Below, one piece after another: positions 6,619 through 15,364 of a stretch of DNA of 50,905 bases. Location: NCBI GenBank assembly GCA_964475755.1, contig CAYYXR010000019.1, positions 1 through 50,905 on the forward strand. Reading direction: 5' to 3'. Numbering within the stretch: position 1 is the stretch's first letter; each line of letters starts with the position of its first letter. The notes beneath the pieces are model-generated. The model saw nothing but the letters and a program-made list of their open reading frames with translations, had not been told where the DNA came from and did no database searches. The stretch comes from UBA11612 sp964475755. Lineage in GTDB: Bacteria > Pseudomonadota > Alphaproteobacteria > Rhodospirillales > Rhodospirillaceae. The translations under genes were made by a program, and so were the position numbers.

Positions 6619-9422
6619 TGGGTCAGCCTCTCCATAATGGAGGGCAGATGCACCTGATCGCCCTTGTAGTTTCCGGTAAGGGCGTACATCACAAGATTAA
6701 CGCCGACTCTATAGGCAAGTTCGCGCTGGCGTTCGCCGCCGGGAACCGCCGAATACATCGGAAATCCATTTGAATCCCGGGCCCAAGCTGCCGCCCAATC
6801 GTTACCGCCGATGACAACGGAAGAAACGCCGTCATTTTCGCTCGATGCGCGTTCGATCATTACGGATGAATCCGCATACCGCCCGGGCATGCCGTTCAGA
6901 AGATAAAAACTACGCGTGAGTACGTGGTCTTGCGGCACTTCAACCAATGGCGGCACATCCAGTAGGCGCAAGATCTTGTCCAGCCGGTTGCCGTTCGCGC
7001 CGGGGGACGTGCTGCCGAGCGCGCTGGTTTGATCCGGGGCGTCGAAAACAATCGTACCGCCGCTGTTCAAGTAGTGATTGAGGGCATCGACGGCTTGTGC
7101 TGACGGATCGTCCTGGTTGGGCGTGATGCGCCAATAAATAAGCGGATAGGGGATCAATGCGTCCCTAGCCATGCCCGGAGAAGTAAGGTTTAGGCGGGTT
7201 GGTTGCGCAAGCTCGGCTGCTGTTCTCGCGCCGAGCAATTGAGTGAGGGCGTCGAGCCCTGCGGCCGCTACCCGGTCCACTTCCGCCGATCCGGTCATGA
7301 CATAGGCGAGGCGGGTCTCGAGTATGGCGGCCTGCGCCAAGCTGTCGATTTGCCGTACATTTTCCGCTGTGTCGTCGGCAGCGCGGACGTCCCCGCTCAT
7401 CGCAGCAAGAATGAACATCGCCGCTGCGCCAGTCGCAGCGCCGCGCCTCAGCAATTGGGCGGGCTCGGGAACCAGTTTGCGCAAGACAAAGCTGATCAAG
7501 AGATCGGCGAGCAAAAGGATCAAGGCGGCAGTCAGGAACCACGGCTTGAGAACGCGTTCCTGAGACATGCCGGCAAAGGTCAGTCGCGTTGTGCCAAGCG
7601 GTAGATTTGCCAAAGGCTCAAGCTCGCGGAGTGTGGCGGACAAATTAAGCGCGCGTGTCGCGCCTGGCGGGCCATAAAGCCCCGGAGGGTGTGACGGCTC
7701 CGCGCGGGTTTCCGTAAATGTTTCTCCGTTGATGGCGGTCACGGTGGGGCCGGGCGGCTGAAGGCGTCCAAAGCCATCCATAATCGAATACGGTGCAAGA
7801 AAACCGGTGGCGTCCGCCGGTGTGTCGGGCGGTATGCCGCGGCTGACATCTACCACTTGGCGGAGCATATCGACGAATAATCCGGACAGCGGCAGCTTGG
7901 ACCATTCGGGCGTGGCCGAGACATGGAACAAAACAATCCATCCTTGGCCGCGTTGTTCGGCGGTGACAAGCGGCGTGCCGTCGCTTAAGCGCGCCCATGT
8001 TTTGTTGGTGAGATCGGCGGCCGGCTCCGCAAGCACCTGTGAAGAGATGGTCACATCGTCGGGTACGACAAGGCCCTTGAACGGTGATGTTTCAGGAAAC
8101 GCTGCAAGATGCGCCGGTTCGCTCCAAGACATGGCGCCGCCCAAAGTTCGCCCGCCCGCCCGCAAACTTACCGGCAGCAGCGTATCGACATTCTCGGTTA
8201 ATTGCGGGCCGGCAAAGCGTACCAGTACGCCGCCTTCGCGAATCCAATCCGAGAGTTGGCTTATGTCTTCGTCCAGTATGCGTCCCCCTTTTGCCATGAC
8301 GAGAACGGCTAAAGGCCGGCTGAACAATTCGTCCAGCGTGCCCATGCGTACATCGGCAAATGGCGAGAGCGCTTGATCGATATAATAGGCGTCTTCGAGT
8401 AGTGGCGCCGTGATGCCTTGAGAGGTTGCCTGCGCAATCCCAACCGGCCGGCGCTGCCATTGGTCGTCCGCCAAGATCGTCGTCGAGGCACCCGGCCGCC
8501 CTTCGATGTCGAAGCGCGAAATTCGGTTGGCCAGTTCGGACGGCATCTCCAAGATCGCTGAAGACGACGTCGCGCCTCTGTCAAATGTCATCGTCGCGCG
8601 CGCCAAGATTTGATTGTTTGAATCAATGGCGCGCGCATTTTCGGCGATTTCCGTTCCGCTATCATCGGCTACGCGGGTCAACCTCAATTCAATACTGTTG
8701 GTCACGATGCCACCGCTGCTCGCCACCTTACGATCGGGTGCGTGCAAAACCAGGGGCGGCGACAAAGGGCCGCTGTCGATGACCGTCAGTTCGCCAAGGC
8801 CATCCAATTTGCTTGCCAATGTTTCGGCGCCGGCGCCGCCGAGGCCGTCACTGATCCAGATCGACGAAGCTGGTGTTTGAATATCAAGGCCGTCGAGCAG
8901 AGCCGCAGCGGAGGCAGGCTCGGTCGGCCAAGGGTGTGCTGTAACCTGTGCCGCCGTCGCGACGCCGTCATCCGCTGCCTGCACCGTGGCCGGCAGCATT
9001 TCTCCGGTCGGCAGCCGCGCGGTCGCCAATACCACCACGGATTGGCCGCGTCGTCCCGCGCCGTCCAATGTGGACCGCAATGTGCTTGCGCGTTCCTCCC
9101 AATTGGCCGCGCTTGCCCATCCATTGTCCACCACCACAATGGTCGTCCCGGATCCTTCTTCGGACTTGAAGTTCAATACCGGGTCGGCCAATCCCAACAG
9201 GGCCAGGATCAAGATCGCCAGCCTTAAAATGATCAGCCACGGCGGCGTGTGGGCGGCGGTCCGCTGAGTCGGATCGAGACCGAAGAGTAGGCGAACAGCG
9301 GGAAAGTTTATTTGTCTGACCGCCGGCGGGGTCAGGCGCAGAAGCAGCCAGACGATCGGCAGCGCGGCGGCGGCGGCGAGCACCCATGGCGTTGCAAAAG
9401 ATATGAGACCCAAGTTCAACAT
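6615..9422 (-). CDS. BatA/DUF4159 domain membrane protein
   Basis: A 935-residue protein with an N-terminal BatA-type segment (LNLGLISFATPW, two membrane spans, ALLGLADP), a VWA-like region whose metal site looks degenerate (VVDNGWAS), and an amidotransferase-like middle (WIREGGVLVRFAGP). Two further spans lie around the last third, followed by a C-terminal DUF4159 region (YPLIYWRITPNQ, LNHYLNSGGTIVFD). I chose ATG 9422 because the BatA motif starts there and the preceding gene ends 13 bases earlier; the frame extends 93 bases further into that gene. It is third in the MoxR operon and overlaps the next gene by four bases. Function is unproven; relatives are linked to MoxR ATPases. Confidence 0.82.
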   Translation of the reverse strand: MLNLGLISFATPWVLAAAAALPIVWLLLRLTPPAVRQINFPAVRLLFGLDPTQRTAAHTPPWLIILRLAILILALLGLADPVLNFKSEEGSGTTIVVVDNGWASAANWEERASTLRSTLDGAGRRGQSVVVLATARLPTGEMLPATVQAADDGVATAAQVTAHPWPTEPASAAALLDGLDIQTPASSIWISDGLGGAGAETLASKLDGLGELTVIDSGPLSPPLVLHAPDRKVASSGGIVTNSIELRLTRVADDSGTEIAENARAIDSNNQILARATMTFDRGATSSSAILEMPSELANRISRFDIEGRPGASTTILADDQWQRRPVGIAQATSQGITAPLLEDAYYIDQALSPFADVRMGTLDELFSRPLAVLVMAKGGRILDEDISQLSDWIREGGVLVRFAGPQLTENVDTLLPVSLRAGGRTLGGAMSWSEPAHLAAFPETSPFKGLVVPDDVTISSQVLAEPAADLTNKTWARLSDGTPLVTAEQRGQGWIVLFHVSATPEWSKLPLSGLFVDMLRQVVDVSRGIPPDTPADATGFLAPYSIMDGFGRLQPPGPTVTAINGETFTETRAEPSHPPGLYGPPGATRALNLSATLRELEPLANLPLGTTRLTFAGMSQERVLKPWFLTAALILLLADLLISFVLRKLVPEPAQLLRRGAATGAAAMFILAAMSGDVRAADDTAENVRQIDSLAQAAILETRLAYVMTGSAEVDRVAAAGLDALTQLLGARTAAELAQPTRLNLTSPGMARDALIPYPLIYWRITPNQDDPSAQAVDALNHYLNSGGTIVFDAPDQTSALGSTSPGANGNRLDKILRLLDVPPLVEVPQDHVLTRSFYLLNGMPGRYADSSVMIERASSENDGVSSVVIGGNDWAAAWARDSNGFPMYSAVPGGERQRELAYRVGVNLVMYALTGNYKGDQVHLPSIMERLTQ

Positions 9423-9435
9423 TTGTGGCGTGCCG

Positions 9436-10362
9436 TCAGTGCCTGTGTCCTGTGATGGCGTTGTGAAGAGCGGCCATGGCCAGTTGCGGTGAATGATCCG
9501 TCCGATGAATGCCAAAGCTCCAGCCGGATTGCATAGCCAGGGACTTTAGCCCGTCCCTGTGTGCTTCGAGTTTGCGCGTGTAGTTGTCCCGGGCTTCTTC
9601 CGCGCGGTCGATAACGGTCGATCCCTCGTGTTCCATGCCGACGAATCGCACGCGGCCTGAAAAAGGAAGCGTCTCTTCCGCCGGGTCCAGGATCTGCACC
9701 ATGTGGCCGGCCACGCCCTGGTGCATAAGACTACGCACGCAATTTGATATGTCATCCAAAGGCGCGAGAAAATCACTGAACAAGATGACTGCGGCGTGTC
9801 GCGGCAAGGCGGCGGTAAATTTGGGCACGGGCGGTAGGCCGTGGCGCGTGTCTTCCGTCATGAGTTCCGTCACCACGGCGTCGGCCATGTGGGCGACCGC
9901 CAGCCGTCCGGCCCGCGCGGCACGTTGCGGGCGGCCGTCGCTATCCAGACGGATGATTCTCTCTCCACCATCAATCAGCAACTCGGCGAGCGCTAGCATC
10001 ATCACGGCAGCACGTTCGGCTTTTGTCGGTAAGGCTTTTGAAGACCGGTAGCGCATGGACGGTGACGTATCGCACCACAGCGCCGCTGTTTGTGCGGCCA
10101 CCCATTCGCGCTCACGTACGAACACAGTGTCGAACTTGCCGGTTTGGCGCCAATCAATCGCACTTGGTGTGTCGTCTTTGGAATATGGTCGGAACTGCCA
10201 AAAACTATCGCCGGGACCTGCGCGGCGCCGGCCATGGCTCCCAAGATTGACGGCGGCCGCAATCCGGCGCGCGGCAACCAATAGCGGCGGCATTGCCGAG
10301 GCAATTGAATCCGCATCCACCCGAAGGCGGTGGCTTTCATCTTTTCGTGCCGTTGCACTCAT
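9436..10362 (-). CDS. DUF58 domain protein
   Basis: A 308-residue soluble protein of the DUF58 family, the usual partner of MoxR ATPases. The signature GRRRAGPGDSFWQFRPY, followed by DWRQTGKFDTVFVRE, is at about residues 44-88. A VWA-like strand follows (LWCDTSPSMRYR), whose DxSxS motif suggests a divalent-metal adhesion site. It sits 36 bases downstream of moxR and directly upstream of the DUF4159 gene, all read the same way. The inferred role is as substrate or adaptor of the MoxR chaperone-like ATPase; no enzymatic activity can be read from the sequence. Confidence 0.88.
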   Translation of the reverse strand: MSATARKDESHRLRVDADSIASAMPPLLVAARRIAAAVNLGSHGRRRAGPGDSFWQFRPYSKDDTPSAIDWRQTGKFDTVFVREREWVAAQTAALWCDTSPSMRYRSSKALPTKAERAAVMMLALAELLIDGGERIIRLDSDGRPQRAARAGRLAVAHMADAVVTELMTEDTRHGLPPVPKFTAALPRHAAVILFSDFLAPLDDISNCVRSLMHQGVAGHMVQILDPAEETLPFSGRVRFVGMEHEGSTVIDRAEEARDNYTRKLEAHRDGLKSLAMQSGWSFGIHRTDHSPQLAMAALHNAITGHRH

Positions 10363-10398
10363 AGTGGCTCGCCCTTACGGGCCAAATTTCTCAATGAT

Positions 10399-11430
10399 TC
10401 AACCAACGTCAACGCGCTGGCAAAGAACGTCGATCAGCGCAGGCAACGTGTATCCGTCGGCTCGGGCGCCGAAATTCAATGCCATCCGATGTTGAAGAAC
10501 AGGCCGCGCCAGGGCCAAAACGTCGTCAACGGACGGTGAGAGGCGTCCCTGCAATAACGCACGTGCGCGCACCGCTTGCATAAGCGCCTGGCTGGCGCGC
10601 GGACCCGGGCCCCAAGCAACCTGCTCTTTGACCTCTTTGACGTCGGTCGCGTCGGGCCGTCCGGCGCGCACCAGTTTTAGGATCGCAGTCACGACACTGT
10701 CGCCGACGGGTACTTGCCGCACGAGTTGCTGGGCCTTCAACAAGTCTTCGGCATTGAGAACTTGCACCGGCTCGGGCGTGTCTACGCCGGTTGTGCGCAG
10801 GATGATCTCCCGCTCAGATTCCATGTCGGGATAGGTAATATCCACCTGCATAAGAAAACGGTCGAGCTGCGCTTCCGGAAGCGGGTAGGTGCCTTCCTGT
10901 TCGATGGGGTTCTGAGTTGCGAGCACATGAAATGGTTTCGGCAGATCGTGGTACTGTCCGGCAACCGACACCCGACGTTCTTGCATCGCTTGCAACAAAG
11001 CGGACTGCGTCCGCGGGCTGGCGCGGTTGATTTCGTCGGCCATCAAAAGCTGGCAAAACACAGGGCCTTGGATGAACCGGAAAAAGCGGCGTCCTTCCGC
11101 GTCTTCTTCGAGCACCTCCGAACCGATGATATCAGCCGGCATAAGGTCTGGCGTAAACTGTACGCGCTTGTCATCCAGGCCCAGCACGGTACCCAAAGTT
11201 TGCACTAGGCGTGTTTTAGCCAATCCCGGCACACCGATCAGCAGGACGTGTCCACCGGCCAACAGCGTGATGAGGCTCTCCTCGACGACCAGGCTCTGGC
11301 CGTAAATGACCTTCTCAATTGCCGTTTTGGCTTTTTGAACCAGATCAGCGACCTGCTCCATATCGGCAATCGCGGCCTCGTCGCCGCCCTGGCTCCCTCT
11401 ATCGCCGCCTTGTGTTATCGTTGCGCTCAC
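10399..11430 (-). CDS. MoxR-family AAA+ ATPase
   Basis: MoxR-type AAA+ ATPase, 343 residues, first gene of a four-gene operon. Walker A is GVPGLAKT, Walker B is LLMADEINRASP, and the sensor-1 region reads VLATQNPIEQEGTYPLPEAQLDRF, diagnostic for the family. MoxR proteins act as chaperone-like motors that assemble or activate complexes with VWA-domain partners, which fits the three following genes. It is divergent from the DUF1285 gene, with a shared 54-base promoter region. The cellular target of this operon cannot be deduced from the sequence. Confidence 0.93.
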   Translation of the reverse strand: MSATITQGGDRGSQGGDEAAIADMEQVADLVQKAKTAIEKVIYGQSLVVEESLITLLAGGHVLLIGVPGLAKTRLVQTLGTVLGLDDKRVQFTPDLMPADIIGSEVLEEDAEGRRFFRFIQGPVFCQLLMADEINRASPRTQSALLQAMQERRVSVAGQYHDLPKPFHVLATQNPIEQEGTYPLPEAQLDRFLMQVDITYPDMESEREIILRTTGVDTPEPVQVLNAEDLLKAQQLVRQVPVGDSVVTAILKLVRAGRPDATDVKEVKEQVAWGPGPRASQALMQAVRARALLQGRLSPSVDDVLALARPVLQHRMALNFGARADGYTLPALIDVLCQRVDVG

Positions 11431-11484
11431 TGGTTAACTCCACCATATGTATGTCTAATTACTTTACAGCTGGTCTAGCCGAGT

Positions 11485-12048
11485 ATGGGACGTCCAACAC
11501 GTAACGGAGAAGCAGAATCTCACCCCTCCCAACGGTCCGGGACGACCGATAAGGTCACCGACTTTCCTCCCGATATGTGCGGTGACTTTAACATGCGTAT
11601 CGACCGCAACGGCACCTGGTATTACCGCGGCACGCCCATTGGGCGCCATGCCTTGGTGAAACTTTTTTCCACAGTTTTGCGCCGTGATGAAGACGGCGTG
11701 CACTGGCTTACCACGCCTGTGGAAAATGGCCGTATTGAGGTCGAAGATTCGGCGTTTATTGCGGTCGAGCTTCTAGCGGAAGGCGAGGGGGAGAGCCAGA
11801 AAATTCGTTTTCGAACCAATGTGGACGACGTTGTTACATTGAGTCACGAACACCCGCTGCGTATAGAGCACGATGAGGCGACCGGTGAGCCCCGTCCGTA
11901 CATATATGTGTACAAAGGACTTGAGGCGCGCATTGCCCGGTCGGCTTTTTATCATTTGATCGAGCGCGGTGAACCCGATCCCGAAGATTCGAAGGCCTTC
12001 GGCGTATGGAGCGAGGGGCAATTTCATGCTCTCGGGTCCCTGCCATGA
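11485..12048 (+). CDS. DUF1285 domain protein
   Basis: A 187-residue protein of the DUF1285 family, recognised from NMRIDRNGTWYYRGTPIGR and the later FYHLIERG and GVWSEGQFHALGS segments. The family is a small beta-rich soluble protein widespread in Alphaproteobacteria, with no established function. The first 35 residues are polar and poorly conserved in type, so a start further downstream is possible. It is divergent from moxR. Its stop overlaps the start of the NUDIX gene in an ATGA junction, so these two are co-translated. Confidence 0.85.
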   Translation: MGRPTRNGEAESHPSQRSGTTDKVTDFPPDMCGDFNMRIDRNGTWYYRGTPIGRHALVKLFSTVLRRDEDGVHWLTTPVENGRIEVEDSAFIAVELLAEGEGESQKIRFRTNVDDVVTLSHEHPLRIEHDEATGEPRPYIYVYKGLEARIARSAFYHLIERGEPDPEDSKAFGVWSEGQFHALGSLP

Positions 12049-12764
12049 ATGTGGACGCCGTTGCGCCACCGGCCGGGCTGACGCGCGAGTCCATTCGCGC
12101 TCGTTTAGCGGCGGCAACGATCGCTGGGCCTAGAGGAGATGTGGCAACGGCCATGCGACTTATGGAGCAGGGCAATCTCACGCCGTACAAAACCGGGAAT
12201 ATGGGCGCCGTCCACACGACGCGTATCCCCTACAATAGGGGTGCGGGCGCCCCCGGCGTAGAAAAGCAGCTTACGCCAGCCGCCGTTCTCGTGCCGCTGG
12301 TACATTATGAAGACGGCTTCACGGTTTTACTCACTCAACGCACGGCCGAATTGTCCGCGCACGCCGGCCAAATATCCTTTCCGGGAGGCCGGCTGGAAGA
12401 CGACGATGAGAACGCGATCGCCGGAGCATTACGGGAAGCTGAAGAAGAAACCGGATTACCTCCGGCGCAGGTGGAAATTTTGGGGCGGCTTGATCCGTAT
12501 GTCACGATTACAGGCTTTGAAGTGACGCCGATTGTCGGTGCCGTGACGCCTCCATTGGATTTGCAACCCGATCCCGTGGAAGTCGCGGACATATTTGAAG
12601 TGCCGTTGGACTTCTTTCTCAACCCGGCCAATCATCAGCGTGTCAGCCGTGAAGCGAACGGACAAAAACGCGCGTTCTACGCGATGCCCTTTGGGGACAG
12701 GTATATTTGGGGGGCGACTGCGGGAATGCTTGTGAACCTTTACGAAGTCATGACGGCGCAATAA
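12045..12764 (+). CDS. NUDIX hydrolase, CoA pyrophosphatase type
   Basis: A 239-residue NUDIX hydrolase of the NudL/CoAse branch, expected to split coenzyme A or related diphosphates into 4'-phosphopantetheine and 3',5'-ADP. The branch signature LLTQRTAELSAHAGQISFPGGR is present just before the NUDIX box, whose core ALREAEEETGL is intact. ATG 12045 overlaps the stop of the DUF1285 gene (ATGA); the frame is open upstream but that region belongs to the previous gene. It is followed by a DUF6111 gene and the CCA-adding enzyme, a common string in Alphaproteobacteria. Confidence 0.9.
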   Translation: MNVDAVAPPAGLTRESIRARLAAATIAGPRGDVATAMRLMEQGNLTPYKTGNMGAVHTTRIPYNRGAGAPGVEKQLTPAAVLVPLVHYEDGFTVLLTQRTAELSAHAGQISFPGGRLEDDDENAIAGALREAEEETGLPPAQVEILGRLDPYVTITGFEVTPIVGAVTPPLDLQPDPVEVADIFEVPLDFFLNPANHQRVSREANGQKRAFYAMPFGDRYIWGATAGMLVNLYEVMTAQ

Positions 12765-12793
12765 CGCAGTTGAAGCTGCCCAAGGATCGGCCA

Positions 12794-13081
12794 ATGATTC
12801 GAGTCCTGTTTACATACATCGTTCCGTTTTTATTGCCGATCGCAGTTTACGCGCTATGGGTTTGGTATCGGACGGGGTATGTGGCGAAACATGGTGGAGA
12901 AGCGCCGCGGATCGAGAAGGGGCCATGGCCGCTTCTGTTGTTTGCCGGTGCGCTTCTGACAGTCGTTGTCATGGGCGCGGTCGCGGTCACCAGCGGCAAG
13001 CCAGCCGGCTCTGCCTATGAACCGGCACATATCGAAGACGGCCGGATCGTTCCCGGAAACCTCGAGTCCCAATCCGAGTAA
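12794..13081 (+). CDS. DUF6111-like small membrane protein
   Basis: A 95-residue membrane protein with two hydrophobic spans (about 5-22, VLFTYIVPFLLPIAVYALW, and about 43-65). Between them lies a short basic stretch, and after them an acidic tail containing YEPAHIEDGRIVPG. Size, position between the NUDIX and CCA genes, and the C-terminal motif agree with the DUF6111 family of Alphaproteobacteria. No function is established. ATG 12794 is chosen because membrane span 1 begins directly after it. The CCA-adding gene starts 14 bases after the stop. Confidence 0.78.
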   Translation: MIRVLFTYIVPFLLPIAVYALWVWYRTGYVAKHGGEAPRIEKGPWPLLLFAGALLTVVVMGAVAVTSGKPAGSAYEPAHIEDGRIVPGNLESQSE

Positions 13082-13095
13082 GGGGGCCGGTCTTG

Positions 13096-14334
13096 ATGCC
13101 TGAAAGCGCACATTCTCTGAGCATTGTGCCCTGGATGACCGCGCCCGCCGTGTCCCGGCTGTTCGAAGCGCTGGGGGCACCAAACACGGATGTCAGATTT
13201 GTTGGCGGATGCGTGCGGAATCTGGTCATGGGCATCGAAGTGTCGGAAATCGATATCGCGACACCCGATGAACCACAAAAAGTCATCGAATTGTTGTCAC
13301 GCGCGAATTTGAAATGCGTTCCTACGGGGTTGTCTCACGGCACCGTGACGGCAATCATTGAGGACACTTCGTTTGAGATAACATCATTGCGAAAAGATAC
13401 AGCATGTGACGGGCGACACGCTGCTGTTGAATTTACCTCTGATTGGGAAGAGGACGCCGGCCGGCGAGATTTTACATTCAACGCGATGTCTCTTCGGCCG
13501 AACGGTGACGTGTTCGATTATCACGCAGGCCTTGCGGATGCGAAGGAAGGCCAGGTTCGTTTTGTAGGCAACGCAGCCGATCGCATTCAGGAGGATTTTT
13601 TACGCATTTTAAGGTTGTTTCGCTTTCAAGCTTGGTATGGGCGCGTACCTATTGAGCCCGGCACAATAGCGGCATGCCAGAAATATGCGGACGGAATTGA
13701 GAAGTTATCGGGCGAGCGGCTGCAGCAGGAGCTGTCAAAGTTGCTTATTGCTCCTGATCCAAGTGGCGCTGTGGATACGATGCATGCCTGCGGTGTCCTG
13801 GCAAAAATAATTCCAGGCGGCGGAAATATTGCCGCGCTCAAGCGTTTGATCCAATTCGAGGCGCACGCATCCGATTTTCCTTATGACTGGCTTCGGCGAT
13901 TGGCTGCGATGATCGGGATGGAATCGGTTTCTCAACTAGCGGGTCGATTGAAGCTTTCAAACGCTTCGTCTCGCAGGCTGCAGTTGCTGAAGACGGAATG
14001 TACCCAAACGGATTTTAAAGAGCGTAATTTGCAGCGGCAGTTTTACAAGATCGGCCCGCTATTGACGTTGGAGCGGGCTTTGCTGATGAACTCAGTGGAT
14101 TCAGCTGAAGACAGCGGCCTCATCGCCGCTATCGCCGCAGCGGCTGCCGCGTGGACGCCACGAGACTTTCCTATTGGTGGCGACGATGTCTTGGCACTTG
14201 GCGCGCCGCATGGACCGCAGATTGGGCAAGTTCTGGCCGAGCTCGAAGACTTATGGATCGCATCGGGCTTTAGAAAAAATAGGGAAGACCTTTTGGCTGA
14301 GGCGCGCCGGCGAATCTCGCAGGTGCAAACGTAG
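13096..14334 (+). CDS. cca: CCA tRNA nucleotidyltransferase
   Basis: A 412-residue class-II nucleotidyltransferase of the poly(A)-polymerase/CCA-adding family, which builds or repairs the 3' CCA end of tRNA. The head domain shows FVGGCVRNLVMG, then the metal-binding pair in EIDIATPDEP, then the RRDFTFNAMS motif and DRIQEDFLRILRLFRF. No HD phosphohydrolase domain is evident; the C-terminal part is helical. A TTG three bases earlier is a less likely start than ATG 13096. A perfect hairpin follows the stop codon. The gene symbol is by family; pcnB-type activity cannot be fully excluded. Confidence 0.88.
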   Translation: MPESAHSLSIVPWMTAPAVSRLFEALGAPNTDVRFVGGCVRNLVMGIEVSEIDIATPDEPQKVIELLSRANLKCVPTGLSHGTVTAIIEDTSFEITSLRKDTACDGRHAAVEFTSDWEEDAGRRDFTFNAMSLRPNGDVFDYHAGLADAKEGQVRFVGNAADRIQEDFLRILRLFRFQAWYGRVPIEPGTIAACQKYADGIEKLSGERLQQELSKLLIAPDPSGAVDTMHACGVLAKIIPGGGNIAALKRLIQFEAHASDFPYDWLRRLAAMIGMESVSQLAGRLKLSNASSRRLQLLKTECTQTDFKERNLQRQFYKIGPLLTLERALLMNSVDSAEDSGLIAAIAAAAAAWTPRDFPIGGDDVLALGAPHGPQIGQVLAELEDLWIASGFRKNREDLLAEARRRISQVQT

Positions 14335-14336
14335 CA

Positions 14337-14362
14337 ACGGCCCCGCAGGGGAACGGGGCCGT
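14337..14362 (+). terminator. Hairpin after cca
   Basis: A perfect 9-base inverted repeat, ACGGCCCCG (14337-14345) and CGGGGCCGT (14354-14362), with an eight-base loop, starts three bases after the cca stop. There is no T-run behind it, so it may act as a weak or factor-assisted terminator, or protect the mRNA 3' end. Confidence 0.55.
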
Positions 14363-14554
14363 CATGTACTACCGGAACCCCAAGGGGAGAGGGTTCTATC
14401 TGGGAGTTTCCTGGCCAATCTCGGATGGGGGAGCATGCCGAGTGCCAAGAGTTCCGAAATTCTATATCCGCTCCCCTTACAGAATTATGGTTGTGGCATG
14501 AAACTCTTGTCACATGCCGTGTGGGGTTGCCGCGGAAATCCATTTAACTATCTG

Positions 14555-15016
14555 TTATTTATAGAAAAATCCGTTCTGACGTAGGGCTTCGGACAGCACA
14601 ATGGCCGCCGCTGTGACGACATTGAGGGAGCGGGCACCTTCCGCCAGGGGAACGCATAATCGTTCATCGCAGGCGCTATGGACTTGTGGGGGAGCGCCGG
14701 CGCTTTCCCGGCCCAGCAAAATGACGTCGTCCTCACCAAAGTCGAACTTAGCGAAGCTTTTGGGGGCTTTGGTGGTCAAAAGTATGATCCGGCCACTGTT
14801 TTTGGCTCGAAAACCGTCCAAAAAGGCGTTCCAAGACGAATGGCGGCTTAATTCGCAGGCCTCGGCGTAATCCATCCCCGCTCTTCGCAAGCGTTTGTCA
14901 TCCAAGGGAAATCCGCAAGGCTCGATGATATCCACAGGCACACCGAAGCACGCCCCTAGGCGCAGTAGCGCGCCGGTGTTTTGAGGAATATCGGGCTGGT
15001 AAAGGGCGATGCGCAC
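14555..15016 (-). CDS. trmL: tRNA (cytidine/uridine-2'-O-)-methyltransferase TrmL
   Basis: A SPOUT-class methyltransferase of 153 residues that methylates the 2'-OH of the wobble nucleotide (position 34) of certain leucine tRNAs. Conserved motifs are RIALYQPDIPQNTGALLRL at the N-terminus, FGEDDVILLGRESAGAP in the middle and RSLNVVTAAAIVLSEALRQ at the C-terminus, which form the trefoil-knot SAM site. The start is GTG at 15016, immediately before RIALYQ, with GGGG a few bases upstream; the longer open frame upstream is not family-like. It is divergent from petABC. The 220 bases between this gene and cca hold the cca hairpin and no gene. Confidence 0.93.
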   Translation of the reverse strand: MRIALYQPDIPQNTGALLRLGACFGVPVDIIEPCGFPLDDKRLRRAGMDYAEACELSRHSSWNAFLDGFRAKNSGRIILLTTKAPKSFAKFDFGEDDVILLGRESAGAPPQVHSACDERLCVPLAEGARSLNVVTAAAIVLSEALRQNGFFYK

Positions 15017-15364
15017 GTAAAACCCCGCATTTGTTGCTGTGCGATTTCTTGGGGTAAATGACTGGTTTTGGCAATGGGCCCGTGCGACTGAGTCGCGTCT
15101 TCCAACCCCCTTAAAAAACGGCGGAAATAGCACTCTTGAAGGCCCATTGAGGCCTTTTCAATGTGAGCCTTTTATTCTATACCCGCCGCGCATAAAATTC
15201 TTCTGCTTCCGCCGGTTACGGCCGGTTTTAGGGGCCTAAAGAAGCAAGGTTCAGCTCACCGCGAGCCTAGTGCAGATCCGGCACCAGATTGGTGTCCGAA
15301 TTGTGCGGCACTTGGTTTGTGCGTTGCGGCGAGAGCCGACGGGGTCGAGAAAGGGATTACAAAC
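15017..15364. promoter_or_regulatory. Divergent trmL / petABC control region with inverted repeats
   Basis: This 348-base gene-free stretch contains three inverted repeats. GCGACT-G-AGTCGC at 15084-15096 has perfect six-base arms and one central GANTC site. AAGGCC/GGCCTT at 15139-15156 is followed by T residues and could terminate transcription on the + strand. TTTAGG-GG-CCTAAA lies at 15227-15240. The petA ribosome site (AAGGG) is near 15350. Which repeats are operators for bc1 regulators is unknown. Confidence 0.45.

Noticed and set aside
14363..14554. Possible small RNA or tRNA between cca and trmL
   Set aside because: I saw short repeats (GGAACCCC/GGGTTC) but no cloverleaf, T-loop or promoter-terminator pair.
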